64,000 nucleotides of DNA from Marasmius tenuissimus (taxonomy: Eukaryota > Basidiomycota > Agaricomycetes > Agaricales > Marasmiaceae), in NCBI GenBank assembly GCA_029532415.1, contig JAQOTA010000053.1:1302001-1366000 (forward strand), written 5' to 3'. This document shows, one piece after another, positions 20,612 to 34,610 of this stretch (position 1 is its first letter; each line of letters starts with the position of its first letter). The translations under genes and the position numbers were made by a program. The notes below the pieces were generated by a model. It did no database searches, had not been told where the DNA came from, and saw only the letters and a list, made by a program, of their open reading frames with translations.

Positions 20612-21550
20612 CTAAGCATCCTCATCCTCCACCTCTTCAACGCGAGCACTTCGGCTGTGAGGCCGGGAGTCTGCCGAGTCTTCTGCTTCTCCTGCAACGA
20701 CGGCGCCGCCATTCTTTTCCACTGCCTTGCCTTTCTCTCCCTTCTCTCCCTTGGTCCTCTTCTTCTTAGACTTCTTCTTGGGAAGATCCCACTCCCATAG
20801 AGGTATGAACGACTCGACCTAAATGTAATCGTAGTCAGCCTCCGTGCCGACTGACAATAAAACGTCGGGGAAACACTTACAAATCCAACATCTGCGAACA
20901 ATTGCGGGAATATCCAAATTCCAGGAGAAGCCACGACAACCGTGATGATATAGAAGATCAAACGTATTATCGCAATAACGAAGAACAGGGCTATCAAGCC
21001 GAGCATGCCCATGCTCAGATACCACACCCCCAATCGCATGATGGGTGGCCAGAGAGGGAACATGACGCCTCCAAGCATAATGGCGACCATCAGAACACCT
21101 CCAGCGTAGGTCGTCCACTGCGAACCGTCGTAGAACCAGGCATAGTATTCCTCTGGATCGAACTTTTGCTCTTGGATGATTTGTAGCGCTTTCGGTGACG
21201 CAGCAGAGGTTCCCGAAGGGCCACCGCGTTGGACGCGTAGGTAGAAGGTAAATGCGTTCACGGCATGGAGAACGGTTTGGGCTTCAGCTTCGGTGGAGAT
21301 TTTGGGAAGACCCTTTTGCTTTTGGTATGCTGGCGACAGTAAAGCTTTGATTGCGGATTTTCCTGGTGAAAGACAATGAACACAATGTTCTCTTCGTCGA
21401 GATAGTGGAGGACAACTCACCCTTGAAATAATCCACTCGCTTCCCATTCAACGCTCCCACTCGAACCTTGATACCTGCACTCCCGCTACGCAGAAACTGT
21501 GCCACCTTCTTCAGTTCCGGAGGCGCTTTGGCTTGCTGTTCCATCGACAT
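20612..21550 (-). CDS. SEC62: Sec62, ER post-translational translocation
   Basis: Subunit of the Sec62/63 complex that assists the Sec61 channel in post-translational import into the ER. Three exons on the minus strand, 21421-21550, 20881-21362 and 20612-20818, give 819 nt and 272 aa, close to the yeast protein. The N-terminal cytosolic domain contains APPELKKVAQFLRSG and VDYFKGKSAIKALLS. Two hydrophobic segments follow (around GGVLMVAIMLGGVMFPLW and MGMLGLIALFFVIAIIRLI), then a short luminal/cytosolic stretch and a C-terminal tail very rich in Lys and Glu. The stop lies 133 bp from the end of the NmrA-like gene, so the two are convergent. Donors and acceptors are canonical. Confidence 0.93.
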
Positions 21551-24500
21551 TTTCGGTGAGATGAATGAATTTGCCTGTTGAACACAGACAAAGTTGAATG
21601 AGAGATGTAAAGAGAGGCTGAGAAACCACAATCAGCTGGATTTCGAATCCAGAAAGAAAGAAAAAGGTGGATGTGCTGGCCCTGTGGGCAACGTTGCGAG
21701 TAACGTGCAAAGAACAGTGACACGTCTGAGTTCCCGCCTGGCGGTGTTTGGCATAGCCTATCAAGATAAACAAAACATTTGATTGGACCTGGTCCGGGCC
21801 GGTAATCAAAGTATTCTGACCATGGAAGACTTGCCGCTCACCTTCAAGCTCCTCCACGACGTCTCTCATACGTCGGGACCATGCAGCCTCTAAGGCACTC
21901 AGTTCTGTAATTGACTGAGCTCGATGGCTTAACGGCTTGGCCTCAGGTCCCCCCGGCCTTGACTCAAGTTTCCAGCTCGTCGACACCGTTTGGTCCAACG
22001 ACGCGTTTCAGTGAAGTTTCAGGTTTGCAATGGATCCGGACCCTGCAGCTTGCTGGCACCCCATTATATGACATTGTCGAGCTTTGAGCCTGTCTTGATT
22101 TCTTTCTATGCAGTTCATACCGAGCCGCCGCCCATGGGCATAGCTTCGGGATGGCCTTCTCCGACGGCCTTTCCCTCGTAGGGAACGCCGAATTAATTTA
22201 CATGTCGACAGCGACTCCGAGTCCTGCCTGTACCATTAACACCACTCAGGGTTCTTCCGGAATGCAGACTCACCTCACTCAACGCCACCTGATCCACATA
22301 ATCTCAGACTAAGTGGACATCTAGGAGAACGTCGATAGCATTTCCGGGATCTTGCAAATAGACGACCGTCGACAGTCCACAGTGCGCCCGATTTCAACAC
22401 GTTTGATATACCGGTGATCCGAGGGATACTCTGGAATGGTTTGTCGGGATGAATTTCCACAAGGGGCGATCTTTGGGGGAATTCATGAGGGTGCAAGCTG
22501 ATGCAAGTACGTATATGCAAATGCGTGAAGGACTTACTGATGAAAGCTTGATACTGATCAATTGTTTGACGCCGAATGAAACGTCCGGCCAGCCAACTCG
22601 GGAATGTTCTACGTAGAAGTTTGTGGCAAAAAGCTCTTAAAGCTGATAGTTACGCTTCCGTCGGTAGCTATGTATGTATGTACCAAGAATTCGGGCAGGG
22701 TCGAGCTTGGTCCGACGGAGCCCCAAGGACCCACGACGAATTTGTGATTGTCGCTCGCGTTGCCAGCCACTCCTCCGATTGTTGGAAAATATCTTGGAGG
22801 CCCTGGAGGCTGACAGCCTGAAAGACACCTTAGCAGCTAGGGCAGCAGTCCGTAGAACTGGTAGCCAGTTTCGAAGGGGAGCCGTGTCTATTTCAAATGT
22901 TGGTCGAGTGTGCCTGGCCCTGGTCAATGCACATGTTGGATTTCACATTTGAAGACGACCTGAAACTGTTTGCTCAGTTAATTCGGTGTCGTCAGACCGA
23001 ACAGGGCAAGACAGGATACCGTAGTGCTGAGGGTGAATAACGTATATTCTCAAAGCCTCAAAGCCCGTTCCGACTCAGGTCTCGCTCCCAAACTTTAGCC
23101 TAATGTCTTCATCCATCCTTACTTCGGAGACCCGTAAAGGACGAAACCTTCTATGAGAACATCCACAGCCTTGGTGCTCTTGCAATAACACTTCGGAGCT
23201 CTATCCGAGCCTGGAGTGCTGCCCGAATTCCCCGCCATGGCTTTGAAGCCGAGCCCAGCAGAGCCCAGCACGGTCATCTTCGCGACTGAGCCGATATACA
23301 GATACCCTGTTGTTGCCTGATCGGCCTGCGTTGACCCTTACTTATCCAATCCATATCCTTGAGATGACATTGACAGTTTTCAGGTACCTCTCTCTTTGGC
23401 AAACTGTGGCCAACTGCTGCCAAAGGCTGCCAACTATTACTTCCAGCGAGTTGCAGGTGGTTGCCTGGGAAGCAGGCCGTCGTTTCCATGACGAGAGCAG
23501 CACATCTAGAAGTCCATTGATAGCAAATCGTGTGTGGCCCCGCACCTGACAAAATAGGCAGAACAGTTGGCGATGAACGTCATGATGGACCATGGTCAAT
23601 GACATGATGGGCTCACCCCCATAGGCTCACCCCCATAGGTTAGAATCATATAAAAATGACCCGCGAAAGTTGTAGATCCTGATTATACACTCATGATTTC
23701 CCTTACAGGAAGGTCAGCCGTCTTTGATGACTATCATGGATCGGTCCTGGTTGAACAATGTGTACACCCTTGGATACGATGTGAACGCGTCGGAAGGGTA
23801 TCATCCGTCAGGGGTCTGTAATGGACGCGTGACGACGAAAGATATGACCACCGAGACCTGCAGATGATCTGCAATTTTGGATCATTTCAAGTTGAAAAAA
23901 CCAGATCGACGGCGAATCATCGAGTCTGATTCCGTTTCGAGGACCTGAGGTACCTGGGATGTAGCAGGGAAATAAGAAAATACAGGGAATCGACGAACTC
24001 GAGGATGGTGAATGAGGCGACTGACCGATCACCATAATTATGATACGAGGGGCTGGCTAGAGATGTGTCGATGGAGGTGTGGGTCGAACGTGCAGAACGC
24101 ACCGCCATTTCCGAGTGTCATTGATCATCGTGATAATTACCCCTATGCAACTGGAATGGTCTGGAGTAGAATTTCATTTTCAACGGCTCCTGCACTCCAA
24201 CCCCGCCACAAATGTCAATGAGGCTCTGGAGAGCAGATGCCGGTGAAGAGGAGTAACTGTCCTGTCGTTCGCGTCGGTAGTGGAGGTCTCGAATAGAGAG
24301 CAGACAAGCACAGCCAAGATCAAGCGTCTGAGCATCGCTCGAGGCATCTGCCAGATTTCAGCCTATCGCGGCATGATACACGTCTAAAGATTGATGAGCT
24401 GGGTGTTTGACCAAGAATTCGGCTGAGCAGAAGCGGCAGAGAGTTGTTCAACGATTTTTGTAGATCAAACCGTCTGATAGATGGAATGCAGGGTTCTTCC

Positions 24501-24854
24501 ATAGAGAAAACAGAGACCACAGAACAGGTTGCTAGCATGAAACGCTGATTGCCATGACAGAGATGCCCACGCGCTACGCACGGCCTTGGATGGGTTCCAG
24601 TAAGTAAATTGACTGCAAGGCCACCCTGACGCTTTCTCCATCAAAAAGTCCGGGCGATTTTATCACGTTTTGTAGCCAATTGGTAAATTTTGCCGGAAAC
24701 TGCCTCCGCTTACCAAAAGGGGCATACAAGTTGCGGTGTACATAATGGTCACGATTGTTTTATTGTCCCCCCTCCCTATTCCTTCGTTCTTGTCCCTTTC
24801 TTTCTACCCTCATCTCCTCTTCCCCCCTTTTATTCCTCGTCGTCGTCCTGAACA
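21551..24854. other. long intergenic stretch
   Basis: No gene recognised over 3.3 kb. Several frames of 60-170 codons lack motifs. A TATAAAAA element near 23650 is followed by a 42-codon frame starting at about 23693 that I cannot assign. The last 120 bp are strongly pyrimidine-rich and probably form the MAP kinase promoter and leader. Confidence 0.4.
23610..23637. repeat. two tandem copies of a 14-bp unit
   Basis: GGCTCACCCCCATA occurs twice head to tail. It is isolated in the intergenic region. Confidence 0.8.
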
Positions 24855-26444
<1,590 letters not shown>

Positions 26445-27577
26445 TAGAATGTGAGGCTATCGTGTATCTTTTGATGTTTCGCTGTCATCTATATTGTTTT
26501 ATCTCGGTTTTTCATCTGCCCTTTGTTTCGGTATATTGATGATAATCGAGGCAGTTCTATATCATGACTGGTGTTGGCCGAAAAAACACGGGAACTTCCA
26601 ACCCCCGCACCAATCCTAACGGAGTGCGTATTACGAATGCATTCGCCGCTATCGCCGGAATTTGGTACAAACGTTCACGACAGTCTTCGCTACAGCCTAC
26701 ACACCAGTTCCCCGTGCAGCCCGACCACCATTCCGGGTCCCTCATATTAACCACACCATGTCAACCACCCACATCTGACTCTGGACCGACTTACCGTTTG
26801 GAAGGCGTCCTCCTTCTTCCATTTATACACATCGCCAAGCATAGCTATCTTTGTTCGATATCTGGGCGGAGCAGCACTGTCCGGGTTCCTCGTTCTCACA
26901 GCACTGATAGTACATGTTATATTTTCAGCCCTACTTCCGTTACAACTTACAACACAACCTTGAATTTGCTATCGATCTCTCGTTACAGCTTTGGACACAT
27001 GTTCTAGATAGCACGGGAAAACACCATATTTCACTTTTTTTTGGGTTGTAAGAATCCATAGTAACGGCCTCTAGTTCATTTCGGGGCCTATCATGCCCCC
27101 CGAAGATCATCATGGCGGCCCATCTTGATTCTTGATTGTGCCCATCATCAAACATGCTAGTCACGACTGGTCACCTCGTGACGGATATACGGAAAGGTGT
27201 ATGTCTCGAAGAGCATAAAAGTTTAGTCGCCTCTCCGCGTCATGATCTATCGAATTTCAAGGCTAGGACGTTGGGGAATGTGAGGGGATGTGGGGTTGTA
27301 TCTATGGGGCCGGAGGCTGTGTAACTTTGACTAAGCCACTGTAGATTGCGTCTACACGGACCCACAGCCACGTCTGGTGGTTGTCGTTCGAATACACGGT
27401 TTCAGCTGCCGATAATAGGGTTTGTACAGGTGCTGGCATCAATCTATCAGTTCTGGAATTGCATCAAATGATCAAACTCTATGGTCTTCCATGGTTCGTT
27501 ATGTATATTCGTCTACATATTGAGGGATTACCATATAGGTAAAGTCAAAGTTATGAACACAGTGTCTGGTCGGGCCC
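26445..27577. other. 3' flank of MAP kinase; weak coding signals
   Basis: A plus-strand frame 26564-27007 (147 codons, starting MTGVGRKNTG) is unrecognised. In another frame, about 26770-26960 encodes a strongly hydrophobic run (LSGFLVLTALIVHVIFSALL) closed by a stop. The two cannot be joined by a plausible intron, because a TAA lies between the candidate acceptors and the hydrophobic run. It is either a decayed gene or chance. Nothing was seen from 27010 to 27577. Confidence 0.3.
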
Positions 27578-30171
27578 TTAATCCAATTGATCGGCATTCA
27601 ACTCGAGAGTTTTATAGATCTCCCTCTGTTCCTGTCGCCTGTAAGTGTCACACTTCGACGATCTTCCAAAGTCAATGAGGCGGAATCTCTTCTCCTCATG
27701 GTTCTTCTCGTCAGGACGGTCAGCATGGTCTCCGCGTTGTACCACGATATTCCTGATATAAAAGCTACCATGCGTCCACCCCAGATGGTGAAACCGGAGG
27801 AGTAGGGCAGCACACTCATACCGGTCATCAAGGTCAAGATCGCGGGGTACTATGGGCTCGCCACAGTCTTCCAGCAGAAGTAACGGGCTGAAATGGTAGC
27901 CGTATTCCGACCACGGGGAGTTCCATTCCTCAACGCGGGTGTAGTACCCATAGAAAGCCGGTACGATGGCTCCGCAGGGTGTAGGCTCAGGTACGGGAGA
28001 GATGAGGTTCAGTCCAGTCCAGTGCTCGGACAGGCTTTTGTTGAAGAGCTGGTAATTCTTCGCCTCCCGTTCTAGATGATGGTCATCAGGTCGACTGACC
28101 TTTGCCGCAATACGAACCTTGAGAGTAGGGGGAAGTCGGGCATGAGGGTGGCAACGAGCGAGTTTTGAGGGTTGATCGTGGCCGGAACACGGCGGACCAG
28201 GCCAAGACAGGGTAAGGCAGGTATTCCGACCGTGACCCTCTCGCGAGCAAGGTAGGTCGCCAGAGAGGAGCCAAGGGACAGAGCCGATGTGTATCTTGAT
28301 CATCGGTCCTTTGTACTTGATGATAGAGGGAGATTTCGGGGTCTCTGACTTCTCGACATTCGTCGAGAGAGAATCCAAGTCCGCGACACTGCCATCCCTG
28401 GCAGTGACCTCCTCCGTCATCTCTGCCAGCGCGGATGTCCTAGGGTCTCCCATTCTCGCCGTCGCTCCGAGAGGCAGATAGTGTTGTTCCCGCATCTGTT
28501 TCTGCCACTGCGCCATCTCCTGCTTTCGTCTGACTTCCATCGCGATCTTCTTCTCCAACTTGTCGAAGTATTCAACCTTGACCTTGAAGGCAGCCTTCGG
28601 AGTGGGTAGGTAATCCTTCACTTGCATGTCTCCTATTACCTCCCTCTCTTTCCAGTTGCTGCCCTTCCCATGTTGAACCGCTGTCCCAGCCCAGCACTTG
28701 GCCGACTCGCTCATAACAACAATGTTCGCAGATAACTTCTTTGTCGACTTCACGAAACCGTCTCCGCCTTCAATACTCTCCGATTGACCCTCCCATATCT
28801 TTCTAGCCTTCTCCTCAACACAAGCATGACAAATCGTAGGCTCAGACAACATCGCCCTAGGGATCTCCCATTCCGCTTCATGAACATACGAATGGTGCCC
28901 TTCTCCCTTCCGGTGCCAACGGGATAGGTATAAATGAGCGGTAGCTGTCCTCTTCGGAGGCGGCGGCCGTCTGGGTACGGTGATCTGTACCAAGGGTTCA
29001 TACGTCGGACCTGAGGTCGTCTGAGGAAAGATGCAACAGAGAACTTCGGATTCGGATTCGGGTTGTGAACTGGACGCTTTGTCGAGAGACGCGCGTTTTT
29101 TGTCTATTTTGTCGATTGTACTGTGTGAAACGTTGAGTTTGTAGGTGTGCGTGGTGTATTCTTGTGGACTAGTCGGAGAGGTGGCATCGACTGGGAACGG
29201 CCAGGGTAGTAGCCCGAAATTATTCGAGTTGGGTGGGGTCGTATGTTTGGATCTGTCGCCGGATAGGAGATGGTATGGATCATGCACAATAAGCTCTTCG
29301 GGGAGAAGATGCAGCGGAATCCTGGTCTGGAGTTTGGGCGTCGTAGGATGAAATGGGGGTGCTGGAAAGCAAGTCGGAGGATAGCTGCCTGGATGAAAAG
29401 GAGTATTGTAGTGCTGCAAAGCCATGAGTTGAAGGCGTGTTTCAGAGCCGAGTCAGTACCGACCAACTTGAACTGAGCCAAAAGGACGCGTACCTCAACG
29501 TCGTTGTCCCCATTCTCTATCTCCTCCATCGAGGGAGCACAATATCGACTGCCGTCTGTATCAAGCATAATGGTATCCACGTTGTCCTCGTGGATGCTCA
29601 CTATATCAGCAGCCTCTCGTCGTTGCGGTTCCGGCTCTGTGTCTGCCCACTCCAACTCGCGCGGTGCGTGCCCAAGCTCCTCAGCCTCATTGCAAAACGC
29701 AGACAATATGCTTGCGCTGGTTTTGGCTTTTCCAGACCGCTTCGATGGATTCAAACCCGTCTTGTAGAAGTCCCACAACGAAGAACCCCATACGGGTCCA
29801 GAATTTGGTGCACATTTTGAGTCCGACTCATATTTGTCCGTGTCGAGCTCGGCGCCATCGGGGTCGCGATGCCACTCTTTGAAGACAGTTCGACGCGACT
29901 TGTTGTACGTGGACACGCGTTTTTGGGAAGTTGAAGGGGAGCCACTGCCTCTACGGTCGAGAATCCTTTCTAGGATGGGGTCTTCCGTGTATTTCTGAAC
30001 GAACTTGTTCGGAGGGAGAGCGACTTCATAAGTTTCAAAATCGTCGGTTTCTGGTTGGCGAGTAGAGGTTGCTGCTGGAATCGAGCCAGTTATAGTCAAG
30101 GTTGTCGTTGTTGGAGGCGTAGACGTTGAGGAGACGATGGTGGTGGTGGTGGTGGTGGTGGTGGTAGACAT
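27578..30171 (-). CDS. large protein with degenerate kinase-like C-terminal domain
   Basis: Two exons on the minus strand, 29494-30171 and 27578-29413, joined in phase 0 by an 80-nt intron (GTACGC...TTTGCAG), give 837 aa. The N-terminus is a polythreonine run encoded by an ACC repeat, followed by a long Ser/Pro/charged, probably disordered region. The last third resembles the phosphotransferase fold: VRIAAKVSR could supply the ATP-binding lysine, LRFHHLGWTHGSFYIRN near residue 774 replaces the usual HRDxxxxN, and LIDFGRS near 806 corresponds to DFG. The catalytic-loop aspartate is absent (HGS), so the domain is either inactive or of the aminoglycoside-phosphotransferase-like type seen in many mushroom genomes. 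Two conserved-looking cysteines sit in TICHACVEEKARKIW. The role is unknown. Without the splice, two overlapping frames would appear as separate genes. Confidence 0.7.
30138..30165 (+). repeat. GGT trinucleotide microsatellite inside coding sequence
   Basis: About nine GGT/TGG units on the plus strand; on the coding (minus) strand they encode the threonine run at the N-terminus of the kinase-like protein. Such tracts change length readily. Confidence 0.9.
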
Positions 30172-32440
30172 GGTGGAAGTCAGAGGTAAGGTGATAGTTG
30201 AAAATCAAGCTCATGTTGACGCTGAAGTACTGCACAATTCGGCTCGAGCGAGTCACTGCTAAAAGCCACCGTGACCGGCTGCTTGCCACACACTGAGCCA
30301 CGACTCTGTTTGCGACTCAATTTTGGAAAAACTGCAAGCCCATTGTACTCGAGGTAACAATGAGGACGAGATGTACAGTAAGGAAAGAGCCGTGCCACAA
30401 GGCACTAGGCTATGAGCTTGATTACATGAGAGGCAGAACCCAGGCTCCCCACAAAGAAAAACAGGTGAGATGGCAATGAAGAGTCGCCTTCAACAGTTAC
30501 GTACTCGGAATCGACCTCTGAGACACTATTTGTTTATGCCCTGGCATCCGAGTCGGACCCTGACACAGACGGCTTTTGCCGCTTCGAAGTCTTGCGACGG
30601 TGCACGTCGCAGAAAAGGTTGCCAAACGCGTCGATCGGGAACTACTTGAGAGGGTTTGCCTTGGTCGGACGCTCCAGTCAATCATCTATATTTTGGGAGT
30701 CAGAAAGTTGGCCATGGGTGGCTGATCGCGTTAGCGAGATCTAGGAGAACAGGGTACGATAATTTGTGGAGACCTCGATAACTCCCTCGAAGGGAGGGCC
30801 CATAAGAGAGTCCCTGACCCTTTTGTACCCGGCACAACCCTGCCAGCCCTCGGACCTTATACGACTACTTTCTCTCGGCGTCTCGTTGCCTCTTCGAATC
30901 AGTAAAATTTACAGCCACCTGACAGTGCTGAGTGAGATTCAAAGCCCGAGGCACGGAACGTAACTCCGGCGTACCGCGCTCATATTGGGTGGATCAAAAC
31001 CCGCGTCGAGCTCCACTTGTGGACGCTGGAATCGGAATTTTGAGGTGGGGAGGATTTCCATCAGACTGAGGTTGGATACCTACCTACTTCTCTCAGAAAC
31101 ATGTAGTCGGACTTGTGCAATAGATTCCCGAACGGTACCGAGGTTTCTGCTTCTATATCATTGTGTTGGCGAGATCGAGATTTGTGATAGGCTGTCGATT
31201 CATCCGCTATGGGTCGGAAGTCGCTGGTGGATGTTTGGTCGGTGGAACTTGCTTCGCACTCCATCTGCCAACGCACATGAGTCCGGCACGGAAGATACCA
31301 CTGCCGAATCCTCTGGGTTGCCTCGGGGACCTGGGGAATCAGCTAGGAACATATGACTTCTCCTTAGGATTCTTCCGAGCTTTGAGACTTCGATGCACAT
31401 AACTTTGGGTGGATACGAACCATGCTTGTTTATCCCGGGCGTCGCAGCCACCGCGATCTCCAAACGTGATTATCCAGAGTTCTGTCGACGGCTGTATGAC
31501 CACGAATCAGACACTTGCCCGTGAAACACGATGCTAGATGAAGCCGGCTCGGAAAGAAGGAGTACGCACCTGTTAGCTGTTTGAACACATCCACTTCGGC
31601 TGTTGTAGCACTTCACGACTCCATTCTCCCGCTACCATCAGCAGCTGATGACAGATTGCAATCCCGGCCTGTTCCCCAAAAGCCTTAGTAGTAGAAGATC
31701 AGAACATGGGACTCGTCTCTTTTCGGCATGACTTACGAACAACAAACAGCAGAGGTATGATGAGATCAAGTTGACGCTCCCGTGTGTTGTCTAATGCAGA
31801 CCAGTTGTGACGCTCATGTCTATTCATGGCCAAATACCACCGCGTCGGAAAGACGTCCAACTGGGGTATCGATCTCTGCTGAAATGTTATCAATACGGCA
31901 AACTCGGTTTGACCGTAACAGGTCACTGTTCAAGTTCGAATGCCTTGAATGGTCAGGTCAGTGCAGTGTCAAGCACGGATGACATTGATAAAACTGGAGT
32001 CGTGAGGTTTCCGTTCAGGTCTTCTACAATAAGAGTTGACCGTGAGCTCACCGTGAGAGATCTTGGTCAGGAACGCGTGTCTTCGTTTCTGGTCTTCGTC
32101 GGTCAGGCAAGGAACCTCCGTGGGCTTGAAAAAACTCGCGAGGTTGTCTGGATCGTTCCATTACGATTCGATGCTTCATGATAGGCACAACAAACTCCGA
32201 TTTGTCACCGTATATCAGATACAAAGATATTATGCATTCCCGCATGTACGATATGGGAGATTCTTCGTAAAATCGTTGCTGGTGGATGGAACGGTCCAAA
32301 ACGATCGACTGAGTTCGTGGTGTGGTCTTGTCCAAGAAACAGCACTCTTTTGTTATCAGCGTCCCGTGATTGCTGGTGTGCAATTTTGTTCGAATTCATG
32401 GCGAATATAAGGCGTCGTCGTCCGTTCACTGATTCGCTGT
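30172..32440. other. unassigned DNA
   Basis: No recognised gene in 2.3 kb. Frames of up to about 124 codons occur on both strands without motifs or consistent splice signals. Confidence 0.4.
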
Positions 32441-32924
32441 CTAGTATCGAATTGGTGGTAACGGCTCTGCGCGTATCGAGGATAGGTCGACTGCTTGGTC
32501 TATGCTTTCGTCTATCTCGCCAACGAGGATTCTAAAATGCATATTTTGGAGGTCAGTTCAGCTCGGAGAAGAAAATACGCGGTATGCGCACATCATGTCG
32601 CCCTTGACTAGATACAAGCCCAAAGGAATCTCTTCAACGCCTTCTTCCATGCTGTACACCCTCTCTTTCGAGTCTGAAAGGACCACATTCGACTTTTGAT
32701 CGTAGCCCGCCATTACGCCCTGATAGATTGCAAAAAAAGGTCAGCAAATTTGAGATGAACGGGTAACAAGAGCGACAGTCAGGCCACTGCTCACCACGAT
32801 CGACCTTCCATCTTGCAGAACAAGCAGAACGCGCCCTTTTTGAAAACAATACTGTCAGATAACTATTCAAGGCGTGAATAAGGACTCGGTACTGACTGTC
32901 GACATAGCCTTGCAGGCTGGACAT
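32441..32924 (-). CDS. LSM8: LSm8, U6 snRNA-associated Sm-like protein
   Basis: Nuclear subunit that distinguishes the LSm2-8 ring, which binds the 3' end of U6 snRNA for splicing. Four short exons on the minus strand, 32897-32924, 32795-32835, 32592-32719 and 32441-32531, give 288 nt and 95 aa, matching the usual 95-100 aa. The Sm1 motif reads RRVLLVLQDGRSIVGVMAGY with the following DQKSNVVLSD. The Sm2 motif is LGLYLVKGDMIILVGEID. The C-terminus is IRAEPLPPIRY, very similar to other LSm8 proteins. The donor of the third exon is GTGCGC (phase 2). None of the exons stands out as a long frame, so the gene is easy to miss. Confidence 0.95.
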
Positions 32925-33282
32925 GAGGAGAAGGTTGACCGTGGGGAAAAGGGCAATCTGATCATGATTCTCCGGCAGTCAGTAATTTTGTATAGATGTC
33001 GACAGGTTGACTCTCTTCCTCTCACCACCAGGAGGGTTCAGTCCCGCCCAAGTCCCGCTCAGGTTTCAAGTTCTCTTCGCCGCTGAGGATTGTTTTCGGT
33101 TATCTTCAAGGCTATCTGGCTTGTCGCTGTCTGTCGCTGTAAGCCGCTGTCTTCGTTTCTCCGAGTAATTCGATATTAATTCGCGCGTTAAATTCATGCT
33201 TTCAGCGTTTTATCTGTCACCGCCCTTCTTCCCTTTTTTCCATCACGTTGAGGTGTAATTTTTCTTCTTTCCCACCTTGAAG
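32925..33282. other. divergent promoter region of LSM8 and the transporter gene
   Basis: Intergenic space between two divergently transcribed genes. A CT-rich leader precedes the ATG at 33283. No TATA box was seen. Confidence 0.5.
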
Positions 33283-34610
33283 ATGTCGCAAGAGGACAAG
33301 AACCAGGTCCAAATGGTTGTTCTGGAGAATGAGGAGGAAAAGGGCAAATTTGAAGGAGAATCATCACCCCTTCCATCGCCAGTCGTTGCTACGACGCCCA
33401 AACCCAAGCTCAAACTCTCAGCGCCGATGATAATTCCTGTCTGGATTGTCCTCAGCTCGGCGGTCATTATCTACAACAACTACCTCTACAACACCCTCAA
33501 CTTCAAGTACCCAGTCTTCACGGTGACATGGCATCTTACTTTCGCTGTGCGTTTTTACACCCTCTACGAGTCTCATAGTTACTGAATCTCCGATTATTAC
33601 CAGGCGATAGGCACCCGGGTACTACAAAGAACAACCTCACTGCTCGACGGTGCCAAGGACGTGAATGTGACGAAGGACATGTTCCTGAAATCCATCCTTC
33701 CGATTGGAGGCCTCTTCAGCGGCAGCCTCATCCTCAGTAACACCGCTTATCTGTACCTGAGCGTATCTTATATCCAAATGCTCAAGGTGAAATCCCCTTT
33801 CGACTCCCACACCACATGCTTTGACATAGCTTCTTGATGCTAACGTACGAATTCTATTTTCAGGCCTTCACGCCAGTAGCGATATTACTGATATCCTGGG
33901 CCATTCGCATCCAGGAGCCCAGCAAGAGACTCGCTGGCATTGTTGTTCTCATCTCTTTCGGTGTCGCCCTCGCCTCGCAGGGTGAGCTGAGATTCAATCT
34001 CTTCGGGTTCATCGTGCAAGCGGCGGCTGTGGCTGTATGTCGTGCTCCTGTCATATTTCTGTCAAACTAATCACTGATCCAATTTGTGGATAGTTCGAGG
34101 CTTCCCGTCTTGTTATGATTCAGCTGCTCCTTCATGGACTAAAGATGGATCCTCTGGTCTCCCTGCACTACTACGCCCCTGTCTGTGCAGTCCTGAACCT
34201 GTTCGCTCTTCCTTTCACCGAAGGTCTCGCACCGTTCTATGAGCTTTCACGGATCGGTCCCGCCATCTTGATTTCAAACGCTTCGGTTGCATTCCTGCTC
34301 AACATTGCAGCCGTTTTCCTCGTTGGTGTTGCCAGCGGGCTCGTTTTGACACTTGCTGGCGTTTTCAAGGTATGTGGTAATTAGAGTTATTTCGGTTCCC
34401 CGATCCTAAATACCCCCTTAATATCTCAGGATATCTTGTTGATCACTGGGTCGGTCTTGATCTTTGCCTCACCTGTGACAGCTCTACAAGTTATCGGTGC
34501 GTGCCTTGTACCAGTTGTGCATTCTCTGGGACTGACTTCGAGCGGTTCTAGGCTACTCGATTGCCCTTGCTGGTCTTATCGCTTACAAGAACATCAGCTC
34601 GAGCAAGTAG
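33283..34610 (+). CDS. triose-phosphate-transporter family (nucleotide-sugar/phosphate translocator-like)
   Basis: Multi-pass membrane antiporter of the drug/metabolite transporter superfamily, probably in the Golgi or ER. Six exons, 33283-33546, 33604-33786, 33864-34034, 34094-34369, 34430-34496 and 34552-34610, give 1020 nt and 339 aa. Typical family segments: IIPVWIVLSSAVIIYNNYLY, PVFTVTWHLTFA, NTAYLYLSVSYIQMLKAFTP, and the C-terminal half with YYAPVCAVLNLFALPF, GLVLTLAGVFKDILLI and IALAGLIAYKNISSSK. About ten hydrophobic helices are visible. The N-terminal 45 residues are acidic and cytosolic. The closest look is to the fungal/plant members annotated as sugar-phosphate/phosphate translocators. 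The substrate is not predictable from sequence alone. Confidence 0.9.

Noticed and set aside
21486..21998. 170-codon frame on the minus strand upstream of SEC62
   Set aside because: It overlaps the first exon of SEC62 in another frame, with no recognisable domain; probably chance.
29104..29493. Separate C-terminal tail of a 355-aa protein
   Set aside because: A phase-0 intron 29414-29493 joins the upstream frame to the downstream one, so the readthrough tail is intronic or in the wrong frame.
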